A DNA stretch of 5,933 nucleotides from the NCBI GenBank assembly GCA_004566265.1, contig SPLB01000190.1, positions 1-5,933 on the forward strand, given 5' to 3'. The position numbers and the translations under genes were made by a program. Below, piece after piece: positions 4,937 through 5,933 of the stretch (its first letter is position 1; each line of letters begins with the position of its first letter). This DNA comes from Paracoccaceae bacterium. GTDB taxonomy: Bacteria > Pseudomonadota > Alphaproteobacteria > Rhodobacterales > Rhodobacteraceae. The notes under the pieces are model-generated. The model did no database searches. It was not told the DNA's origin and saw nothing but the letters and a program-made list of their open reading frames with translations.

Positions 4937-5933
4937 GCCGCGACCATACCAACCAAAGCCGGGCGCGCTTCCAGGCCAATTTCTTCAAACGAAAGAACCG
5001 GGTTTTGAATGCCACGGGAACGCAGAATTGTGCGCAAGAAACGCCGACGACGCATGGACGTAACAACAGCCGCATTAATGCCTTGCTCGGTCACTGCACC
5101 GATTTTTTCGCTCATGGATTCGACCAACTTGTTGAAGTGATCAGGCGGCAAAGCAATGTCGAGACCTGTCTGGGATTCGACCTGATACGTGTTAAACATA
5201 TCCTCCCACTCCGGTGCCAGCTGGACCAGCGGAATAGTGCCATCTTCGCGCTTCATCTCTGCCACCAATTGAAAGCCTAGACGCTGGCGCACATGCTCGC
5301 AGATCAGCTCGGGGGCGGTGGTGCGTAGGCGCGCCTCAGCAATGGATTCAAGGATGAGCGGCATATTGCGAATCGACACTTGTTCGTCGAGAAGAAGACG
5401 CAGCACGGCATGAAGTGTGTCGATCGGCACCTTGTCCGGGATTAACTCATCCAGCAGCTTCTGATTTGCATTGGCACGGAACTGATCGGAGAGTTCGGTC
5501 ATTTCCTTCAGCAGGCGGCGTAGTGACTTCAAAGTCAACAAGCGCGAGAAATTCTGTTTCACCACCTCAAGCAGATGGGTCGCCAAAATTTCCGGCGGGC
5601 TCACAACAGTGGCCCCCATGAGTGCTGCATCTTCCTGAAACTTGCCGGCAATCCATCGCGCAGGTGCCCCATAAACCGGTTCGGTCACGTCCAGCCCATT
5701 GGGCAAAGCCGCGTGATTATCTGGCATCAGGGCAAGAACCATATCGGGATGGAGGCTTCCACGGACCTGCTCGACGCCCTGAATGCGGATCAGATAGGTG
5801 CCGGGCTCAAGCTCTGGTTCATCAGTCAGTCGAATTTCAGGAAGAATCAGACCAAAGGTCGACGCCACATGGGTCCGCATATTTGCAATTCGGGCGTCGA
5901 GGCCCGTCCCTGGATCAAGGACCATATTCACCA
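4933..5933 (-). CDS. flhA: FlhA, export gate protein (C-terminal cytoplasmic domain only)
   Basis: FlhA is a nonameric export-gate protein that uses the proton motive force; its large cytoplasmic domain docks chaperone-substrate complexes. Only about the last 330 residues are here; the frame is open to the window edge, so the membrane half lies outside. The GTG at 5931 is best read as an internal valine, not a start. The fragment begins near MVLDPGTGLDARIANMRTHV and contains PEIRLTDEPELEPGTYLIRI and GVEQVRGSLHPDMVLAL (subdomain CD1), then EPVYGAPARWI, EILATHLLEVVKQN, LIPDKVPIDTLHAVLRLLLD and QVSIRNMPLILESIAEA, all matching enterobacterial FlhA blocks such as VPIRDMRTILE. A basic stretch SMRRRRFLRTILRSRG comes near the end. 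It is the most upstream visible gene of the flhA-fliR-flhB operon and overlaps fliR by 4 bases. The promoter is outside the window. Confidence 0.97.
   Translation of the reverse strand, partial: VNMVLDPGTGLDARIANMRTHVASTFGLILPEIRLTDEPELEPGTYLIRIQGVEQVRGSLHPDMVLALMPDNHAALPNGLDVTEPVYGAPARWIAGKFQEDAALMGATVVSPPEILATHLLEVVKQNFSRLLTLKSLRRLLKEMTELSDQFRANANQKLLDELIPDKVPIDTLHAVLRLLLDEQVSIRNMPLILESIAEARLRTTAPELICEHVRQRLGFQLVAEMKREDGTIPLVQLAPEWEDMFNTYQVESQTGLDIALPPDHFNKLVESMSEKIGAVTEQGINAAVVTSMRRRRFLRTILRSRGIQNPVLSFEEIGLEARPALVGMVAA

Noticed and set aside
4933..5070. Basic SMRRRRFLRTILRSRG stretch near the FlhA C-terminus as a novel motif
   Set aside because: Enterobacterial FlhA has a comparable basic segment (LSRFLRRSLPQLVVLS) at the same place, so it is a family feature.
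4464..5075. 203-codon second minus frame over fliR and the end of flhA
   Set aside because: It overlaps two well-supported genes in another frame and carries no recognisable motif.
5929..5931. GTG near the window edge as an flhA start
   Set aside because: FlhA is about 690 residues with an N-terminal membrane half; the visible part is only the C-terminal domain and the frame stays open to the edge, so this is an internal valine codon.

Overview
The window is a densely packed flagellar basal-body and type III export locus from a Gram-negative alphaproteobacterium, most likely of the Rhodobacterales/Roseobacter group. The evidence is the gene content, the alphaproteobacterial style of FlgH (C-terminus YGQQILDVILPF), a short FlgA, the acidic FliL-like protein, and moderately high GC with C/G-biased third positions. 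The taxon is inferred from protein style and gene order, not from a marker gene.

Plus strand, 1-2597: a rod/ring operon reading flgF (last 45 codons only), flgG (distal rod), flgA (P-ring chaperone), flgH (L-ring lipoprotein) and a fliL-like gene. The genes are tightly coupled. The flgG ribosome binding site overlaps the flgF stop. The flgG/flgA and flgA/flgH junctions are one-base TGATG overlaps. fliL starts 11 bases after flgH. No flgI (P-ring) lies between flgA and flgH, so the P-ring subunit must be encoded elsewhere.

2598-2667: the only real intergenic stretch (70 bp). It separates two convergent operons and holds one GC-rich hairpin with T-runs on both strands, a good candidate for a shared bidirectional terminator.

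Minus strand, 5933-2668: an export-gate operon transcribed flhA (C-terminal cytoplasmic domain only; the 5' part is outside the window), fliR, flhB, then a 134-aa coiled-coil-like protein of unknown function. The flhA/fliR and fliR/flhB junctions are four-base ATGA overlaps, and flhB/unknown is a one-base TGATG overlap, so the last gene is probably translated together with FlhB.

Together the products build the export gate (FlhA, FliR, FlhB) and the structures it exports or depends on (rod FlgF/FlgG, L-ring FlgH, P-ring chaperone FlgA, stator-associated FliL). No promoter is visible; both operons start outside the window. No RNA genes, mobile elements, CRISPR arrays or gene-free stretches over 300 bp were seen. 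The region is mostly a standard flagellar locus. The least explained item is the small coiled-coil protein coupled to flhB.
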